DNA from: Modestobacter italicus
Lineage (GTDB): Bacteria; Actinomycetota; Actinomycetes; Mycobacteriales; Geodermatophilaceae
NCBI RefSeq assembly: GCF_000306785.1
Contig: NC_017955.1
Location: forward strand, 3,100,001-3,164,000
Length of the DNA stretch: 64,000 bases
Direction: 5' to 3'
The notes under the pieces are model-generated. The model was not told the origin of the DNA. It made no database searches and saw only the letters and a program-made list of their open reading frames with translations. The first letter of the stretch is position 1; every line of letters starts with the position of its first letter. The translations under genes were made by a program, and so were the position numbers. Of the stretch, positions 27,558-36,325 are shown piece by piece.

Positions 27558-27794
27558 CTACTGGAAGAGCCCGATCTTGCTGTTCACGAATGTCACCGCA
27601 GCCGCAGTGACCGCGCCGCCGAGCGCGATGGCGAGGATCACCATGAAGGCCTTCTCCGACGAGTCGGAGCCTCGGTCGTCGACGACCTCCTCACCGCGGA
27701 GCCAGCCGACGGCCGCGAGAACCAGCACGGACAACGTAACCTGCACGGCCAGCACGAGGCGGGGCGCGCGGCGGCGGACGGTGGACGGGGACAT
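27558..27794 (-). CDS. Flp-like prepilin candidate
   Basis: 78 residues: an unusually long leader that itself has a hydrophobic run (about 13-31), then DDRG followed by SDSSEKAFMVILAIALGG, a prepilin site with Glu at +5, and a final 30-residue hydrophobic pilin-like segment. Size and position just after tadC fit the major Flp pilin, although Lys at +6 and the hydrophobic leader are unusual. GGAGG sits 4 nt before the ATG, a strong site suiting an abundant product. Confidence 0.65.
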   Translation of the reverse strand: MSPSTVRRRAPRLVLAVQVTLSVLVLAAVGWLRGEEVVDDRGSDSSEKAFMVILAIALGGAVTAAAVTFVNSKIGLFQ

Positions 27795-27817
27795 GGGACC
27801 TCCAGGGGACGGGGCGT

Positions 27818-28729
27818 TCACGGCGCGACCGAGAACATGCGGAGCAGGAACGGAACGAGGACGAACAGGGTCAGTCCGGTGACCAGCAAGGCCAGCGGGC
27901 GCGCCATGCGCTCGCTGATCTCGTTCGCCTCGCTGCGGGCGTCGGACAGCTCGGTGTGCCGCAGGGTCCGGGCGCTGGCCAGCAGGGTGTTGTAGACCGA
28001 CGCGCCGTCGGCTGCCACGGCTGCGATGTCCGCCAGGCTGCGCAGCTCGGCCACGTCGAGTTCGTCGCCGAGATCGCGGAGGTCGGTCCACGGCTTGCGG
28101 CCGGACAGCGCGGCGCGTCGGATTGCGCGGTGCATGCGGAGGAAGGGCTCACTGCCCGACACCTCGGCGGCCTCCTCGAGTGCCTGCTCCACCGAACCTC
28201 GTGCCCGGCGCTCACCGGCCACCAGGGTCAGGAAGGACTCGAGGTTGCTGCGGAACTCGGCCCGCGCGTGACTCGCGGCTTCGCTTGCCTCGGCCGAGGG
28301 CAGCAGCCAACCGACCGCGGCGAGCGCCAGCCCGACGGCGCCGGGGAACACGAACGGCAGGGGCACGTCGAGGAACGCGAGGGCCACCCCGAACAGGGCA
28401 GGGGCGAGCAGCCCTGTCGAGGCCAGGGTCAGCTTGCGCGCGGCGAGCTGGGTGCGGGTCTGGCCGATGATGTTCAGGTCAGCGTCGGGGACGCCGAGGT
28501 GCTCCTCGGCGGCGCGAGTCACCGAGCTCGGCAGGGCGTTCCAGAAGCCCCGCGTCGAGGTCGGGGGCAGCGCCGCCGGCGCGAGGGCAGAGCGACCAGC
28601 GGGGCTGGCAGAGAGCTGGTCCAGGGCTGCGGATAGCGACGGGGGTGCAGGCCGTAGCTCCCGCACTACGAGGACGAGACCGAGCGCCACCAGCATGCCG
28701 GCGAGAGTGACTACCTGCAGACCGGTCAC
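27818..28729 (-). CDS. tadC: TadC pilus platform protein (T2SF domain)
   Basis: 303-residue inner-membrane platform protein of the Tad pilus. N-terminal helix (about 6-25), paired helices near 100-145, a cytoplasmic T2SF domain and C-terminal helix (LALLVTGLTLFVLVPFLLRM). GTG start overlaps the tadB stop (GTGA). Normally pairs with TadB to move the pilin polymer powered by TadA. Confidence 0.85.
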   Translation of the reverse strand: MTGLQVVTLAGMLVALGLVLVVRELRPAPPSLSAALDQLSASPAGRSALAPAALPPTSTRGFWNALPSSVTRAAEEHLGVPDADLNIIGQTRTQLAARKLTLASTGLLAPALFGVALAFLDVPLPFVFPGAVGLALAAVGWLLPSAEASEAASHARAEFRSNLESFLTLVAGERRARGSVEQALEEAAEVSGSEPFLRMHRAIRRAALSGRKPWTDLRDLGDELDVAELRSLADIAAVAADGASVYNTLLASARTLRHTELSDARSEANEISERMARPLALLVTGLTLFVLVPFLLRMFSVAP

Positions 28730-29410
28730 CGTTCCACCGTCACAGGTTCTGGGTCCACGAGGACTCGCGGTCGTGTCGGTGGGTCGGACAGGCGCCGCAT
28801 CCACCGCAACGCCGTCCCGAAGACCACGACGTCCACCAGCAGTGCGACCTGCCCGAGGGCGGTGGAGTAGCCCGACAGGAAGGTCCGGGCGAACAGCGTC
28901 ATCCCGACGACCAGGATCAGCGTGGTCACCACGATCGTGCGCATGTTGGCCCGCGGCTTGGCGCGTTCGGCCTCCACCTCGCGCACCATGCGCGAGCGCT
29001 CGTCCAGGTCTGTGGCCAGCGCGGTGAGGACCTCGGCGAGTCCGGGGCCGCCGTTGCGCTCTCGCAGGATGAGCACCATGGCGATCTTGTCGGCGGCGGG
29101 ATCGCCGACCTCGCTGGCGAACTGCCGCAAGGCCGACTCGACGCCCTGTGGGCCCATCCTGGTCACCAGGTTGCTGACCGCCGGGGCGATTGATGCCGGC
29201 GCGGAGGTCAGCGAGCGGCGCAGCGCCTCCCGGGTCGAGCCGGCCGCCCCGGAGCTGATCAGGTCGGCCAGCCGCCGCGTCCAGTCCGCCAGCGCCTCCG
29301 AGGTGGCGATCAGCTGCTTGGCTGCCTTGCCACCGCCGAGCACCTTGGGGATGAACACGACGCCCCCGACCGCGGCGAGCGCGGCAACCGGCCAGCCGGT
29401 GACGAGCAGG

Positions 29411-29416
29411 ACTAGC
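29411..29416. repeat. Target-site duplication, left copy
   Basis: ACTAGC directly abuts the IS end; same 6 bp at 30529-30534. Confidence 0.88.
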
Positions 29417-30410
29417 TGTACTGCTCGGTGACGTTGATGCACCGGCTGATGGGTGGGAGGTTGCCCAGGGCGGTGTGGGGCCGGTGATGGTTGTAGTGGT
29501 GCAGCCAGCCTGACAGGGCCGCCCGGCGGGCTCTCTCGGAGGTGAAGAGTCGGCGGTAGGCCCACTCCTCCATCAGGGTGCGGTTCAGCCGCTCGACTTT
29601 CCCGTTGGTCTGTGGGCGGCGGGGCCGGGTGCGGGAGTGCTTGATGCCCAGGGCGGTGTGTTCATCGCGCCAGGCGTGGCTGATGTAGGCAGCCCCGTTG
29701 TCGGTGAGCACGCGTTCGACGGTGATGCCGTGGCTGGCGAAGAACGCTCGCGCCCGCGCCCAGAAGGCCAGCGCGGTGGCAGCGGTCTCGTCATCGAGGG
29801 GCTCTGAGTAGGCCAGCCGGCTGTAGGCATCGACCGCGGAGTGCACGTAGCAGTAGCCCAGGTTCGGGCGGCCGTGCACTTTCCGCGGCCGGGTTGGGTC
29901 GCGGTGAGCCTGCCGGTTGCGGCCGCCCTGCTCGCGGCCGTGCGCTCGCCAGCCGCCCCCGTCGGGGATGTTGCCCAGCTTCTTGACGTCGACGTGCACC
30001 AGCTCGCCGGGGCGGGTCATCTCATAGCGGCGGACCGGCTCACCGGTGACCCGGTCGACGTGCCAGAGCCGGTTGATCCGGCAGCTGGTCAGCACCCGAT
30101 GCACGGTCGAGGGCGCCACGCCGACCCGCCCGGCGATCGCGACCGGGCCCAGCCGCTGCTTCCACCGCAGGTGCACGATCTTGCGGACCACTGGCTGCGG
30201 CGTGCGCCGCGGTGACCGGGCCGGCCGGCTGGACCGGTCAGCCATCCCCGCCGGCCCCGCCTCGCGGTAGCGCTGCGCCCACCGGGTCGCCGTCGGCCGA
30301 GACACCTGGAACCGCTCAGCTGCTCGCGCGATCGGCCAGCCGTCATCGACGATGCAGCGGGCCAGCCGAAGCCGACCCTTCTCGGTCAGGGGCGCATTAC
30401 CGTGGACCAC
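29412..30410 (-). CDS. IS481-family transposase
   Basis: 332 residues. N-terminal helix-turn-helix (about 20-100) and an rve-type DDE catalytic core with Asp141, Asp237 and Glu273 (D-x35-E). The GTG at 30410 is chosen because AGGAGG lies 6 nt upstream and it gives the family-like N-terminus (VHGNAPLTEKG); an in-frame GTG 14 codons earlier is possible. The reading frame runs through the left inverted repeat and its TAG stop lies in the target duplication, outside the element. Confidence 0.9.
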   Translation of the reverse strand: MVHGNAPLTEKGRLRLARCIVDDGWPIARAAERFQVSRPTATRWAQRYREAGPAGMADRSSRPARSPRRTPQPVVRKIVHLRWKQRLGPVAIAGRVGVAPSTVHRVLTSCRINRLWHVDRVTGEPVRRYEMTRPGELVHVDVKKLGNIPDGGGWRAHGREQGGRNRQAHRDPTRPRKVHGRPNLGYCYVHSAVDAYSRLAYSEPLDDETAATALAFWARARAFFASHGITVERVLTDNGAAYISHAWRDEHTALGIKHSRTRPRRPQTNGKVERLNRTLMEEWAYRRLFTSERARRAALSGWLHHYNHHRPHTALGNLPPISRCINVTEQYS

Positions 30411-30528
30411 GAGGGACCTCCTGGGTCGGCGCGGGTGCTTGGCGGCTCCCACACCAAACCCGGAGGTCCCTCCTCACATCAAGATCAGCCGCTCACGCGG
30501 CGGTGCACCAACCTGTTCGGGCAGTACA
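29417..30528. mobile_element. IS481-family insertion sequence, 1112 bp
   Basis: Complete element. Ends begin TGTACTGC and end GCAGTACA; the terminal 28 bp match as inverted repeats at 22 of 28 positions. Flanked by the direct repeat ACTAGC on both sides. Carries one transposase on the minus strand, the same direction as the host gene. Confidence 0.9.
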
Positions 30529-30534
30529 ACTAGC
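30529..30534. repeat. Target-site duplication, right copy
   Basis: ACTAGC directly following the GCAGTACA end of the IS. Confidence 0.88.
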
Positions 30535-30706
30535 ACCCCGGCGGCCAGCGCGCCGAGGTGCAGCGGGGTGACCTGCCGCCGGTGACGCAGCCGGGTCGAC
30601 GGTGTGCCAGCGGGAAGGAGGCTGACCCCTCGGGCCACCGCAGCGACGGCCACCAACCCAGCGGAGACGACCAACCCGGCGAGGGTCAGCAACAGGACCC
30701 CGGCCG

Positions 30707-32179
30707 TCACGAGACGGCCTCCCGGGTGCCCGGGTCGGACGGCCAGTCCGAAGCGTCGGGGTGCAGCCAGTTCAGGTCAAAGCCCGCGGCGGTCAGCCGC
30801 TCGGCCAAGGTCTCGCTGAGCATCCCGGGACCGGTGGCCTGCGCTCGCCCATCCCCATCGCGCGGCGCGAAGATGGGCCGGAGGTCCGGGCGGCCGGAGT
30901 CGCCGATCGCTCCGAGCTCGTAGATGCCGGATACGAACCGGGAGTAGCTGCGGTCGCGCTGCACGTGGACGACGAGACCGAGCGCGGCAAGGGAGCGCAG
31001 CACCAGCTCCGACGACGGGGTGGGGTGCGCCTTCAGCGCGTTGATGAGCACCTTGTCGAAGACGCCCTCGGCCGACGGTGAGTGGATCGTGCACATCACC
31101 GAGGCGATGCCGCTGGTCGCGGCCTCCAGCAGCGAGGTGACGTAGGCGCCGCGGACCTCGCCGACCAGCACCCAGGTCGGCGACGCCCGGAGCGCGAGGT
31201 GGAGCGCGTCGCCCATGTCGAAGCCGCCGCGGCCCTCGGCGTTGGGCAGCCGCGACTCGAACGGCCGGCACACCGCATGCCGCTTGACCAGCTGCTGCTG
31301 GACCGGGTCCCACCGCGGCAGGTGCAGGCCGAGCTCGCGCTCGTCCTCCACGGTGATGACGACGTTGTTCCAGGGGATGGCGTTGCCCAGGGCCCGCAGC
31401 AGGGTGGTCTTTCCAACGCCCGGCGCGCCGGTGACCAGCGGGGAGATGCCGGCCTCGATCGCCGACTGCAGGAAGGTGCGGAGCGGGGAGTCGATCATGT
31501 TCATCCGGTGCAGGTCGTCCAGGCTCGGATCGCCGAACCGGTGCACGCGGATCACCCCGGCCGGCCGGGGCAGCACGTCCATCGCCGCCTGGAGCCGGGC
31601 GCCCAGCTCGGTGACGCCCTGCATCCGCACGTTGAGGATGGGGCTGGCCGAGGAGAACTCCCGGCTGGTCTGCCCGCCGTCCGAGCGTGACCCGATCGAC
31701 CGCAGCAGCTGCTCCAGCTCCTCGTCGCTGGAGGCGATCGGCGGCCCGGGCACCAGCCGGCCGTCGACCGTGCGCAGCACCGTGGGGTCGCAGCCCTCGA
31801 AGTGGATGTCCTCCACGTCGCTGCGAGCCAGCAGCGGAGCCAGCCGCCCCAGCCCGTCGAGCTCGGCCAGGACGGCGGCGAAGATCGTGTCCTCGGTGGA
31901 AACGGCCGGAGCCGATCGGCCGCGGTTCGCCTCGTGCAGCAGCCACTGCTCGTACTCGTCGCCGATGAGCTTTCTGGTCAGCTCTCGCCGCGGCCCGGGC
32001 GCGTAATTCCGGTCCTCCACCGTCAGCCGCGTCGACACCCGGTCGCGCAGCTCGGCCACGACGCGGTACTCGGCGTCGCTGAGCTGTGGCCCTTCCGAGG
32101 GCACTGCGGACAGGCCCGCCTGGCCAGCTGCCCGGGCTTCCACCGTCGACCCCGATGCGGCTTGGAGATTGGCGGTCAT
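30707..32179 (-). CDS. tadA: TadA/CpaF pilus assembly ATPase
   Basis: 490-residue secretion ATPase of the TadA (CpaF) group that powers Flp pilus assembly. Walker A GAPGVGKTT at 251-259, Asp-box VEDERELGL at about 277-285, Walker B-like LVGEVRG at about 338-344, and a His-box CTIHSPSAEG. Length is normal for TadA with an N-terminal helical domain. ATGA overlap with the TadZ-like stop and GTGA overlap with tadB. Intact, in contrast to tadB. Confidence 0.92.
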   Translation of the reverse strand: MTANLQAASGSTVEARAAGQAGLSAVPSEGPQLSDAEYRVVAELRDRVSTRLTVEDRNYAPGPRRELTRKLIGDEYEQWLLHEANRGRSAPAVSTEDTIFAAVLAELDGLGRLAPLLARSDVEDIHFEGCDPTVLRTVDGRLVPGPPIASSDEELEQLLRSIGSRSDGGQTSREFSSASPILNVRMQGVTELGARLQAAMDVLPRPAGVIRVHRFGDPSLDDLHRMNMIDSPLRTFLQSAIEAGISPLVTGAPGVGKTTLLRALGNAIPWNNVVITVEDERELGLHLPRWDPVQQQLVKRHAVCRPFESRLPNAEGRGGFDMGDALHLALRASPTWVLVGEVRGAYVTSLLEAATSGIASVMCTIHSPSAEGVFDKVLINALKAHPTPSSELVLRSLAALGLVVHVQRDRSYSRFVSGIYELGAIGDSGRPDLRPIFAPRDGDGRAQATGPGMLSETLAERLTAAGFDLNWLHPDASDWPSDPGTREAVS

Positions 32180-32958
32180 CCAGCCACCACCGGGGAGTCG
32201 GCGGAGCGCTCGGTCGAGGCAGCCAACGTGCCGGCGAGGGACGCAGCGGCGCGCATCAGCGCCGAGCGCTGCATTGCCTTCGTACTCAACCGGGCACCGT
32301 CGGAGAGCACTGCTGCCGCAGCCCGGTCCTCCGGCAGGACGCCGGCGAGCGGCAGTTCCAGCGCTTTGGCCACCTCGCCCGCGGAGTAGGGACCGTCCCC
32401 GACGACCAGCGCGGACACCGTCGCCAGATCGCCGAGTTCCTGACGCAGCCGCTGGACGGCGTCCTGAGCCGCGTGCACCGATCGCACGCTGCGCCGCACC
32501 GTCAGCAGGACCCGGTCCGCAGCACGCAGCACCGGCCAGCACCCTCGGTCGGTCACCAGACGCCCGGCGTCCACCACGGCGTCCCTGCCGAGGGAGGCCG
32601 CAGATCGTTCCAGAGCTGCCGCGAGCCGCTCCCACGAGCGGTTGGTGAACGAGCTGCCCTGCGTCGTCGTCGCGAAGCCCGAGATCAGCGACACCTGCGG
32701 TTGCTCTGGTACGTGGACCGAGTGCTCGGCGAACAGCGCCGCAGCTGCCGCCACCGGCAGGTCGTGGCGGGCGGCGGCGGACCAGGACAGCAACCCGCGG
32801 TCGACGCCGACCCGGCCGGCCAGCATCCCGGGCGCCATGTCCCCGCCGCACAGGTCGCAGTCGGCGACCAGCAGCGGCCGGGGCCAGGACAGCGCCAGCG
32901 CCCAGGCGGACGTGGTCACACCGGGCGCTGCCTTGCCCGAGGCCAGGACGGTGAGCAC
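32176..32958 (-). CDS. TadZ/CpaE-like P-loop protein
   Basis: 260-residue MinD-superfamily protein placed directly before tadA, the position of TadZ/CpaE, which marks the pilus assembly site. The P-loop reads SGKAAPGVTTSA: the deviant signature lysine is kept but the usual second lysine is Val, a variant often seen in actinobacterial relatives. A DCDLCGGD switch-like motif follows near residue 33. GTG start, 4 bp after the CpaB stop. Confidence 0.78.
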   Translation of the reverse strand: MLTVLASGKAAPGVTTSAWALALSWPRPLLVADCDLCGGDMAPGMLAGRVGVDRGLLSWSAAARHDLPVAAAAALFAEHSVHVPEQPQVSLISGFATTTQGSSFTNRSWERLAAALERSAASLGRDAVVDAGRLVTDRGCWPVLRAADRVLLTVRRSVRSVHAAQDAVQRLRQELGDLATVSALVVGDGPYSAGEVAKALELPLAGVLPEDRAAAAVLSDGARLSTKAMQRSALMRAAASLAGTLAASTERSADSPVVAG

Positions 32959-32962
32959 CCGA

Positions 32963-33682
32963 TCAGCTCCCCGCCGGCAGCAGGATCAGCGCGAGGTTCC
33001 CGGTCGAGGCGAGCTGGGCCACCGTCGGACCGTCGTCGTGCGGCAGTCGCACATCGACCACCGTCAGCTGCGTGGTCGGGTTGGCCGGGCCCACCTCGGC
33101 GACCGTCGCCTCGGTCGACGGCGGGGTCGCTCCCTCGGCGACGCCGGTTCCGCCGGAGCCGGTGCTGCCCGGCGTCGGGACGATCAGAACCCGCTGGCCA
33201 GCGGTGAGCCCGCGAGCCGGGAACTGCCCCTCCTTCAACGGCAGCGCCACCAACAGCTCCCCCGCCGCCAGGCCGTTGTCCGCGCCGACCTGCGCCTGGG
33301 TCAGCAGACCGCCGCGGACGAGCGGGACCTGAGCGACCATCCCGACGACCCGCGACTGCTCCGTTGCCGGGATCGGCGACAGGTGCGGGTCCGACGGAAC
33401 ACTGGCGACCGTCAGGTCGTCGGCCGTGATCGTCGAGCCCACCGCCACGTCCTGCGCGACCGCCAGCACCTCGATGTGCGCAGTCAGCATCTGCCCGGCG
33501 GCGAAGGCAACGAGACCGCCGAGCAGCACGACCAACACGCTGAGCACCAGGGACTTGCGGCTGACGCGTCGTCTCGCCGCAGCACTCCGCAGTTGTGGTG
33601 CCGGCGACGACGGGGGCACATCCGGCGCCTGGGCCAGGTGGCCCGCTGCCGGCCTCGCTGATGTCCGGACCCGCGCCGTCAT
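32963..33682 (-). CDS. cpaB: CpaB/RcpC-like SAF-domain protein
   Basis: 239 residues: basic N-terminus, one membrane helix (about 46-68), then a SAF domain (about 75-140: VAQDVAVGSTITADDL ... VRGGLLTQAQV) and a C-terminal RcpC-type domain. CpaB/RcpC proteins sit in the envelope and help the pilus cross it, probably contacting peptidoglycan. ATGA overlap with the preceding gene. Confidence 0.85.
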   Translation of the reverse strand: MTARVRTSARPAAGHLAQAPDVPPSSPAPQLRSAAARRRVSRKSLVLSVLVVLLGGLVAFAAGQMLTAHIEVLAVAQDVAVGSTITADDLTVASVPSDPHLSPIPATEQSRVVGMVAQVPLVRGGLLTQAQVGADNGLAAGELLVALPLKEGQFPARGLTAGQRVLIVPTPGSTGSGGTGVAEGATPPSTEATVAEVGPANPTTQLTVVDVRLPHDDGPTVAQLASTGNLALILLPAGS

Positions 33683-34626
33683 CGTGTGACCACCGCTTGT
33701 GCCTCGGCGACTGCGAACGTTGCGTTGGACGTCGTCGTCAGCTGAGGCAGCGTGCCGCTGGCTCCCGTCGACGACGTCCAGGCGACGGACCACTGAATGC
33801 CGTACGTGGCCGTCACCTCTCGATCGGGCTGGTGGATCGACGAGTGCGGATACCGGTAGTCGCAGCCCGCCGGGGACGGCGACCACACGCCGTCGGCCGG
33901 CTGCCAGACCGCGCCCGGACCCGCGCAGGAGACGGCCCCCGCCCCGTCGCCGGGGGTGAAGGACAGGGAGGTCGGCGTGACCGTCACCTGGGCCCACACG
34001 CCGCCGGCATCGGCCCGTACGGACAACGTGTGGAAGGCGGCAGCGTCGGACCAGAACCAGGTGTAGGCGTTGACCACCGTGAACGGTTGCCCGTCCTGCA
34101 GTGTCCCGGCCGGGTACCGCCCAGTCGTCGGTGTGGGGATCGTCAGCGTGCGCAGCGCCTGCTCGGCGAGCACCGCGGGGTCGACCGCGGCCAGCCCGGC
34201 CGGTGGGGTCGCCGACCAGAACGAGAACCCGCTCGTGCCGGGGAACGACCGCCCGCCGGTGTAGTAGGTGCACACGTAGATGGCGCCGTCGGTATGTCCG
34301 TTCCAGACGAGCGCGTCCTTGGGAGGCTGGGCCTCCTGCTGGGCGTAGCACTGCATGCTCTGCAACCACCAGCCGTCGTCGCTCTGGCACGGGATGACGG
34401 TGCCAAGGGGGGTGACCGTGCAGGTCGGCTCCGCGGTGCTCTCGCCACCAGAATTCGGATCCTCGGAAACAGGCTGGGTCGTCGGCCTCGCACCCAAACC
34501 ATCCGATCCGGCTTCCACGACGCAGACGCCGTGCGCGTCGTACAGCTGGCACGACACCGGATGAGCCGCAGCAACCGCTCCGGAAGCGCAGACACAGAGC
34601 AGCGCAGCAGCCAGCGCGAGGGTCAT
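33679..34626 (-). CDS. Secreted Cys-rich protein of the tad operon
   Basis: 315 residues with a clear signal peptide (MTLALAAALLCVCASGAVAAA). The mature part contains about eight cysteines in pairs and many Trp/Tyr residues, suggesting a disulfide-stabilised extracellular or wall-associated domain. I do not recognise a family. Start 34626 overlaps the lipoprotein stop (ATGA); an in-frame ATG at 34674 would bury the signal peptide. Being co-translated with cpaB, it may be a pilus-associated surface protein. Confidence 0.75.
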   Translation of the reverse strand: MTLALAAALLCVCASGAVAAAHPVSCQLYDAHGVCVVEAGSDGLGARPTTQPVSEDPNSGGESTAEPTCTVTPLGTVIPCQSDDGWWLQSMQCYAQQEAQPPKDALVWNGHTDGAIYVCTYYTGGRSFPGTSGFSFWSATPPAGLAAVDPAVLAEQALRTLTIPTPTTGRYPAGTLQDGQPFTVVNAYTWFWSDAAAFHTLSVRADAGGVWAQVTVTPTSLSFTPGDGAGAVSCAGPGAVWQPADGVWSPSPAGCDYRYPHSSIHQPDREVTATYGIQWSVAWTSSTGASGTLPQLTTTSNATFAVAEAQAVVTR

Positions 34627-35228
34627 CCGCCGCACGACTGCGCCTGCGCGTTCGAAGCCATGCTGACCCGCCATGAGGATTGGTCGGGGTAACGCGGGTT
34701 CACCACCGTCAGCTGCTCGACGAGGTACTGCGGTCTGTCGGCGGGAACGATCGACCGACCGGTGGTGTCGATCGCGTCCACCTGGCTGACGTCGACACAT
34801 GCGGTGACGATGACGGTCGGACCGGCCGGTGAGGGCATGGCCGCGGAATCACTTGTGAGGTCGATGCTGTCCACGGACGCCGAGACCAGCTGGACCCGAC
34901 CTGTCTGCTGGTAGCGCTGGGCGTGAAACTTTCCGATCGCCGTGGCCTCCACCACTGCGTCTGGTGCCACGGCGACCTGATAGACGTCGTCGAGCGGCCG
35001 CGACGGGTCGAGGTAGAGGTCGTCGATGGTCTCGAGGTAGGTCGGGATCAAAGCGACCGCCTGTGCCTTCGCCTCTTGCGCGGCATCCGTGGCGGCGCTG
35101 GACGTGCTCGCCGATGGCGGGCTCGACGTCGGCGAGGACGGCGTCGCGGAGGGCTCCGGACGGGACGACGAGCAGCTAGAGATGACGAGTACGGCGACCA
35201 CGCCTGTCAGCACTCGAAGCACCGCCAT
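34623..35228 (-). CDS. Lipoprotein, first gene of the tad operon
   Basis: 201 residues. Lipoprotein signal with lipobox ISSC at about residues 18-21, Ser/Pro/Thr-rich linker to about 45, then a small alpha/beta domain resembling the NTF2-like accessory lipoproteins of actinobacteria (inference). GGGAGG precedes ATG 35228 at 9 nt. It heads the operon that runs without gaps larger than 23 bp to 22915. Confidence 0.75.
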   Translation of the reverse strand: MAVLRVLTGVVAVLVISSCSSSRPEPSATPSSPTSSPPSASTSSAATDAAQEAKAQAVALIPTYLETIDDLYLDPSRPLDDVYQVAVAPDAVVEATAIGKFHAQRYQQTGRVQLVSASVDSIDLTSDSAAMPSPAGPTVIVTACVDVSQVDAIDTTGRSIVPADRPQYLVEQLTVVNPRYPDQSSWRVSMASNAQAQSCGG

Positions 35229-35484
35229 ACCGCTGAACCTCCCTGTACCCGTCGTGTGCTGAGCGAGACTGCCTCGTCTGTTACTCAGGGCGACAGGAAC
35301 AGGCGCCGTTTCACTCGGTCGGGTGACAGGCATCGGCCAATTTCTCGCTGTACGCACGTGCACGGGTGTATCGCAAGGCAATGTCAGGAGGCGACCTCGG
35401 CAGTCATCGACGCTTGCCCACGACCTGAACTGCGCGAGAAGGCGGCTGGGAAGCCGGTCAGCGGCGGAAGGAGGACGCGACGGG
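35229..35484. promoter_or_regulatory. Divergent region between tad operon and prepilin peptidase
   Basis: 256 bp that must hold the promoters of the 12-kb minus-strand tad operon and the plus-strand peptidase gene. It includes the small palindrome GCACGTGC near 35356. No confident -35/-10 pair is visible. Confidence 0.4.
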
Positions 35485-36123
35485 ATGGGCGGCGGATCGT
35501 CGTTCGTGGCGGTCGCCGGGATGATCTTCGGAGCCGCGATCAGCCTCTTGCTCACCTCGGTCGGGCTGTCACAATTGGCCCGTCGCGATGAGGCCGGTGT
35601 GCGATTGCGACTGATCAGCGCCCTCGCCGGCGGCCTGGCTGGAGCGGCGGCGGTCGCGACTTCGCACCGGGTGGACGTCTGGGAGCTAGCTCCTGCACTG
35701 CTGTTCTGGGGATGCGCGCTGGTCGCGGCGGCCACCTGTGATGCGGTGACTCAGCGCATCCCCACGCCGCTCGTCAGGCAGGCCGCCGTCGCGACCGTCG
35801 TGCTGCTGTCCATCGGCCTCGCGGCGCACGGCGACTGGACCGGCCTCGTGCTCAGCGGGGTCGGCTCGATCGCTGCTGGGCTGACGATGACCGTGTGCTG
35901 GCGCTTCGCTGGGGCGGGCTTCGGCGACGTCCGCCTGGCGGTGCTCGGCGGGCTGGGTCTCGGTCATGCAACTTATGAAGGACTTGTAGCAGGCCTTGCT
36001 GCGGTAGCCGCGACGACGGTGGTGCTTGCAGCGGTCGCGCTCGCTCGTGGGAGCAACCGGAAAACCATGATCCCGTACGGGCCTGCCCTTGTAGCCGGCT
36101 TCCTCATCGCAGCAGCGCTCTGA
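35485..36123 (+). CDS. tadV: A24 prepilin peptidase (TadV/CpaA-like)
   Basis: 212-residue polytopic membrane aspartyl protease that would cleave the Flp and TadE-like prepilins. The two catalytic aspartates lie in CDAVTQRIP (about 91-99) and GAGFGDVRL (about 140-148). Start at 35485 follows GGAGG. Divergent from the tad operon. The 3' half uses noticeably more A/T-ending codons than the chromosomal genes to the right, as expected for element DNA. Confidence 0.85.
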   Translation: MGGGSSFVAVAGMIFGAAISLLLTSVGLSQLARRDEAGVRLRLISALAGGLAGAAAVATSHRVDVWELAPALLFWGCALVAAATCDAVTQRIPTPLVRQAAVATVVLLSIGLAAHGDWTGLVLSGVGSIAAGLTMTVCWRFAGAGFGDVRLAVLGGLGLGHATYEGLVAGLAAVAATTVVLAAVALARGSNRKTMIPYGPALVAGFLIAAAL

Positions 36124-36325
36124 GCTCGACCAGATTGCCGAAGGCAAGCGACCGGGGCAGCGGTAGGCGACGGGCACCGGTACGCGTCGTCGGTTCGCTC
36201 GACATCCCTCCTTGACTCAGATCGACAGGGTGTCCGTGTCACCAAGTGCGCGTCCACGGCGCCTTCTTCCAGGGGACAGAGACGGCCGAATGGGCGGTCG
36301 CAGAGACGCTGGGTGAGGAAATGAC

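Larger units (their letters stand above)
28726..30710 (-). pseudogene. tadB: tadB interrupted by an IS481-family element
   Basis: The first 60 codons are at 30710-30529 and the remaining part at 29410-28726. If the insertion (29417-30528) and one copy of the 6-bp duplication are removed, the frame joins exactly (GVLV + LLVTGW), giving a 288-residue T2SF platform protein of normal TadB length. As it stands the N-terminal fragment ends at 30474 after reading into the IS. Loss of TadB should stop pilus assembly unless the IS excises precisely. The rest of the gene shows no decay, so the insertion is recent. Confidence 0.9.
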
